Shown here: one piece after another, positions 60,386 to 64,000 of the stretch
Numbering within the stretch: position 1 is the first letter of the stretch
Layout of the letters: each line of letters opens with the position of its first letter
Source: Listeria welshimeri serovar 6b str. SLCC5334
Lineage (GTDB): Bacteria; Bacillota; Bacilli; Lactobacillales; Listeriaceae
Direction of reading: 5' to 3'
Length of the DNA stretch: 64,000 bases
Assembly: GCF_000060285.1 (NCBI RefSeq)
Contig: NC_008555.1
Span: 1,488,001-1,552,000 of the forward strand
Position numbers and translations under genes: made by a program
Notes under the pieces: generated by a model
What the model was told of the DNA's origin: nothing
Seen by the model: only the letters and a program-made list of their open reading frames with translations
Database searches by the model: none

Positions 60386-60417
60386 TAAAAAAGTTACCGC
60401 AAAAAAATGCGGTAACT
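60386..60417 (-). terminator. pheA intrinsic terminator
   Basis: A 10-bp perfect stem (AGTTACCGCA with TGCGGTAACT) and a 6-base loop, followed on the minus strand by TTTTTT. Confidence 0.88.
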
Positions 60418-60423
60418 CGTTAT

Positions 60424-61272
60424 CTAAGTAGTTTGTAGGCGATGTACATAGTAAGTGCCGAGCTTGTTCGCTGTACCGCCTAAAAGTGTAATTTCATCAA
60501 GGGCGTTTGTGACAAGTGTCTCTTTCCCTGCTGAAAGAACATCTATCAAAAAGAAATATTCTCCTAAAGAGGTTTTAAGCGGTCTTGATTCAATTTTACT
60601 TAAATCAATGTCGCGCCAAGCAAATGTTGATAATACTTTATGTAGCGCCCCTGGCATGTTATTAGGTAATATTACCGAAATAGATGTCTTTTCTTCTTCT
60701 TTAGGCAATAAAATCGACACTGGCTTACGACTTAAAACAAAAAATCTCGTCTGATTCAATTCCAAGTCTTGGGCATTTTCTTTAACAATTTCAAGGCCAT
60801 ACTCACTAGCTGCCATACGAGGCGCAATAGCTGCTACAAGTTCCGTTGGGTTATTACTGACCCATTTTGCTGCATAAGCAGTAGAAGGCGTTACTTCGCG
60901 CTCTACACCATACAGCTCTGCTTGAAGGAAAGTATGACACTGGGCAAGCGCTTGAGGATGAGACATCACTTTTTGAACAGATTTCCAAGTTGCCACATGT
61001 GTTGGATGAACCATTAAATGTTGCGCGATTGGCAACACAATTTCCGCTACTACAGGAACGCTTGAAAAATGAAATAAATAGTCCAGCGTAATATTAACGC
61101 TTCCTTCGATAGTGTTTTCAATTGGAACAACTGCCACATCCACATCTTCTTTTTCGATTGCCATAATACAATCAGGAATGGTGCTTTTAGCAACCATCTC
61201 TTCTTTTGGAAAAGCTTTTGCTGCTGCTGCATGAGTAAAAGATGCTGCTGGGCCTAAATAAGCAATTTTCAT
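60424..61272 (-). CDS. pheA: Prephenate dehydratase
   Basis: Stand-alone enzyme converting prephenate to phenylpyruvate for phenylalanine synthesis. It has 282 residues from ATG 61272 (GGAG 8 bases upstream; TTG 61278 is too close). The catalytic domain has YLGPAASFTHAAA, PIENTIEGSV and the Thr of NQTRFFVL. The C-terminal ACT domain has LSKIESRPLK, the Phe feedback site. It starts 28 bases after the obg terminator, with no room for a normal promoter. Confidence 0.96.
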   Translation of the reverse strand: MKIAYLGPAASFTHAAAAKAFPKEEMVAKSTIPDCIMAIEKEDVDVAVVPIENTIEGSVNITLDYLFHFSSVPVVAEIVLPIAQHLMVHPTHVATWKSVQKVMSHPQALAQCHTFLQAELYGVEREVTPSTAYAAKWVSNNPTELVAAIAPRMAASEYGLEIVKENAQDLELNQTRFFVLSRKPVSILLPKEEEKTSISVILPNNMPGALHKVLSTFAWRDIDLSKIESRPLKTSLGEYFFLIDVLSAGKETLVTNALDEITLLGGTANKLGTYYVHRLQTT

Positions 61273-61300
61273 TTTCAAGTCTCCTTTTTATCGTAGTTAG

Positions 61301-61336
61301 GAAAAAAGCGTGCACCAAATGATTGGCGCAGCACTT
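61301..61336 (-). terminator. obg intrinsic terminator
   Basis: TGCGCCAA pairs with TTGGTGCA around a 4-base loop, extended outward by GTGC/GCAC-like pairs, and is followed on the minus strand by TTTTTT. Confidence 0.75.
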
Positions 61337-61339
61337 TGT

Positions 61340-62629
61340 TTAATCCATAAATTCAAATTCATAATCAAGCAAGCGAACGATATCGCCATCTTTAGCGCCA
61401 CGTTTTCTAAGCGCCTCGTCGACACCCATTGCACGAAGTTGACGGGCAAAACGACTAATTGAAGCATCCCGTTCAAAGTTAGTCATTGTAAATAGACGTT
61501 CGATTTTCGTACCGCTTAATACGAAAGTACCATCTGGTTCTCTAGTAATTTCGAAATCAGGTTCTTCAGCAATATATTTGTAAAGAACTGTATCTTCGTC
61601 TTCTTGTTCCAAAATTTCATTAAGCGGAAATTCTGGTGTTGTTTCTAATTTATCTGCAATAGCTAGAAGCAATTCACGTAACCCTGTTTTTGTTACTGCG
61701 GAAATAGGGAATACGGGGATATCTTCAGCGATTTTAGTTTTAAATTCTTTTAAATTTTCTTCCGCTTCTGGCATATCCATTTTATTTGCTACGATAATTT
61801 GAGGACGTTCCATTAACCGCAAATTATATTGTTCCAATTCATTATTAATAGCCATATAATCTTCATAAGGCACACGTCCTTCTGAACCAGACATGTCAAT
61901 CACATGTACAATAACACGTGTTCTTTCAATATGACGTAAGAATTGATGTCCTAAACCAACACCTTGGCTAGCCCCTTCAATTAAACCAGGTAAATCAGCC
62001 ATAACAAAACTACGGCCATCTCCTGCATCAACCATCCCTAAATTCGGAACAATCGTTGTAAAGTGATAAGCAGCAATTTTAGGTCTTGCTGCAGATACGA
62101 CGGATAGTAGAGTAGATTTACCAACACTCGGGAAACCAACTAATCCAACGTCTGCTAATACTTTAAGTTCTAATTGTACATTTCGTTCTTGACCTGGCTC
62201 TCCGTTTTCGGATAGTTCTGGAGCAGGGTTTGCTGGAGTAGCAAATCGTTTGTTACCACGTCCACCACGTCCGGCTTTTGCAATGACTGCACGTTGGCCA
62301 TGCGCCACTAAATCTGCAATAATTTCGCCAGTATCAATATCTTTCACAATAGTTCCTTGTGGTACTTTAACCACTAAATCTTCTGCACCGCGCCCATGCA
62401 TACTTTTACTCATGCCGTGTTCGCCGTGTTCTGCTTTAAAAATTCGTTTAAAGCGGAAATCTACTAATGTACGTAAACCTTCATCTACTACAAATACAAC
62501 GTCTGCTCCTTTACCGCCGTCACCGCCAGCAGGTCCACCGTTTGGTACAAATTTTTCGCGGCGGAATGCCACCATACCGTCCCCACCATTACCAGCTTTT
62601 ACATATATCTTAACCTGATCTACAAACAT
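61340..62629 (-). CDS. obg: GTPase Obg (CgtA)
   Basis: Essential GTPase in 50S maturation and stress signalling. It has 429 residues from ATG 62629 (GGGAG about 12 bases upstream). The Gly-rich Obg fold has [18 protein letters not shown]. The G domain has GFPSVGKST (G1), DLPGLIEGA (G3) and NKMDMPEA (G4), and the C-terminal OCT domain is present. In Bacillus Obg also feeds the SigB stress pathway. Confidence 0.97.
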   Translation of the reverse strand: MFVDQVKIYVKAGNGGDGMVAFRREKFVPNGGPAGGDGGKGADVVFVVDEGLRTLVDFRFKRIFKAEHGEHGMSKSMHGRGAEDLVVKVPQGTIVKDIDTGEIIADLVAHGQRAVIAKAGRGGRGNKRFATPANPAPELSENGEPGQERNVQLELKVLADVGLVGFPSVGKSTLLSVVSAARPKIAAYHFTTIVPNLGMVDAGDGRSFVMADLPGLIEGASQGVGLGHQFLRHIERTRVIVHVIDMSGSEGRVPYEDYMAINNELEQYNLRLMERPQIIVANKMDMPEAEENLKEFKTKIAEDIPVFPISAVTKTGLRELLLAIADKLETTPEFPLNEILEQEDEDTVLYKYIAEEPDFEITREPDGTFVLSGTKIERLFTMTNFERDASISRFARQLRAMGVDEALRKRGAKDGDIVRLLDYEFEFMD

Positions 62630-62669
62630 AATTTTTATATTCTCCCGTTCCTTAAAAGTCTTATCTTTC

Positions 62670-62699
62670 ATTATAACGAACAAACTATACATCTGTCAC
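62670..62699 (-). promoter_or_regulatory. obg promoter
   Basis: Minus strand GTGACA, 18-base spacer, TATAAT, 41 bases upstream of the obg start. Confidence 0.65.
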
Positions 62700-62738
62700 T
62701 ATATTTATTTCCATTTCTAAATATTTATTTTAACATAG

Positions 62739-62777
62739 AAAAAATGCGCCAAATGATTTTTTACACATTTGGCGCAT
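62739..62777 (-). terminator. glpK intrinsic terminator
   Basis: A 12-bp perfect stem (ATGCGCCAAATG with CATTTGGCGCAT) and a 10-base loop, followed on the minus strand by TTTTTT. Confidence 0.88.
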
Positions 62778-62789
62778 CTTTTTTGAAGA

Positions 62790-64000
<1,211 letters not shown>

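Noticed and set aside
61310-62777. Shared CCAAATGATT in the obg and glpK terminators
   Set aside because: Only ten bases are shared and the hairpins pair differently; probably coincidence rather than a repeat element.

Overview
The window is an uninterrupted chromosomal stretch of a low-GC Firmicute. Gene order and proteins fit Listeria sensu stricto (L. monocytogenes or a close relative): comEA-comEB-comEC, yqeG to yqeM, mltG-trmR-udk-greA, reoM-ruvX, mnmA-iscS, amtB-glnK, hisS-aspS, secDF-comN-yajC-tgt-queA-ruvB-ruvA, obg and glpK follow the order I remember for the lmo1476 to lmo1538 segment of strain EGD-e. No insertion sequence, prophage, CRISPR array, tRNA or rRNA gene was seen, and no gene is visibly frameshifted. 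hemW (left edge) and glpK (right edge) are cut by the window.

Layout, left to right. 1-4.7 kb: hemW and lepA (minus), rpsT (plus) and holA (minus). 4.7-8.3 kb: DNA-uptake operon comEA-comEB-comEC (minus). 8.3-13.4 kb: the ribosome-assembly/NAD/shikimate cluster yqeG-yqeH-aroE-yhbY-nadD-yqeK-rsfS-yqeM (minus). 13.5-20 kb: pepF (plus), then mltG-trmR-udk-greA-yrrS-mtnN (minus). 20-24.8 kb: a DedA protein (plus), alaS under an alanine T-box, then reoM-ruvX-yrzB. 24.8-29.4 kb: an ABC exporter operon divergent from a two-component system, with phased direct repeats between them. 29.4-35.6 kb: recD2, a TPR protein, an anchored alpha/beta hydrolase, mnmA and iscS. 35.7-36 kb: 6S RNA. 36-40.2 kb: rarA, cymR, amtB-glnK with two GlnR-type operators, and a small exported protein. 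40.2-51.3 kb: hisS-aspS under a T-box, an SH3b amidase, relA-dtd, recJ-apt and a LapA-like protein. 51.4-58.5 kb: secDF, comN, yajC, tgt, queA, ruvB and ruvA. 58.5-64 kb: an L-lactate-dehydrogenase paralogue, yebC, pheA, obg and glpK.

Most genes are housekeeping: translation and ribosome maturation, tRNA modification (mnmA/iscS, tgt/queA, trmR), DNA repair (recD2, recJ, ruvAB, rarA) and stress control (relA, greA, 6S RNA). The more informative content is regulatory. It includes a probable non-canonical start for comEC; an operator-like triplet of 11-bp repeats linking the two-component system to its ABC neighbour; paired GlnR-type sites around the amtB promoter; a hisS-aspS T-box whose specifier region overlaps His and Asp codons; and several intrinsic terminators that abut the ribosome binding site of the next gene. 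All calls were made by reading the sequence; no database search was run.
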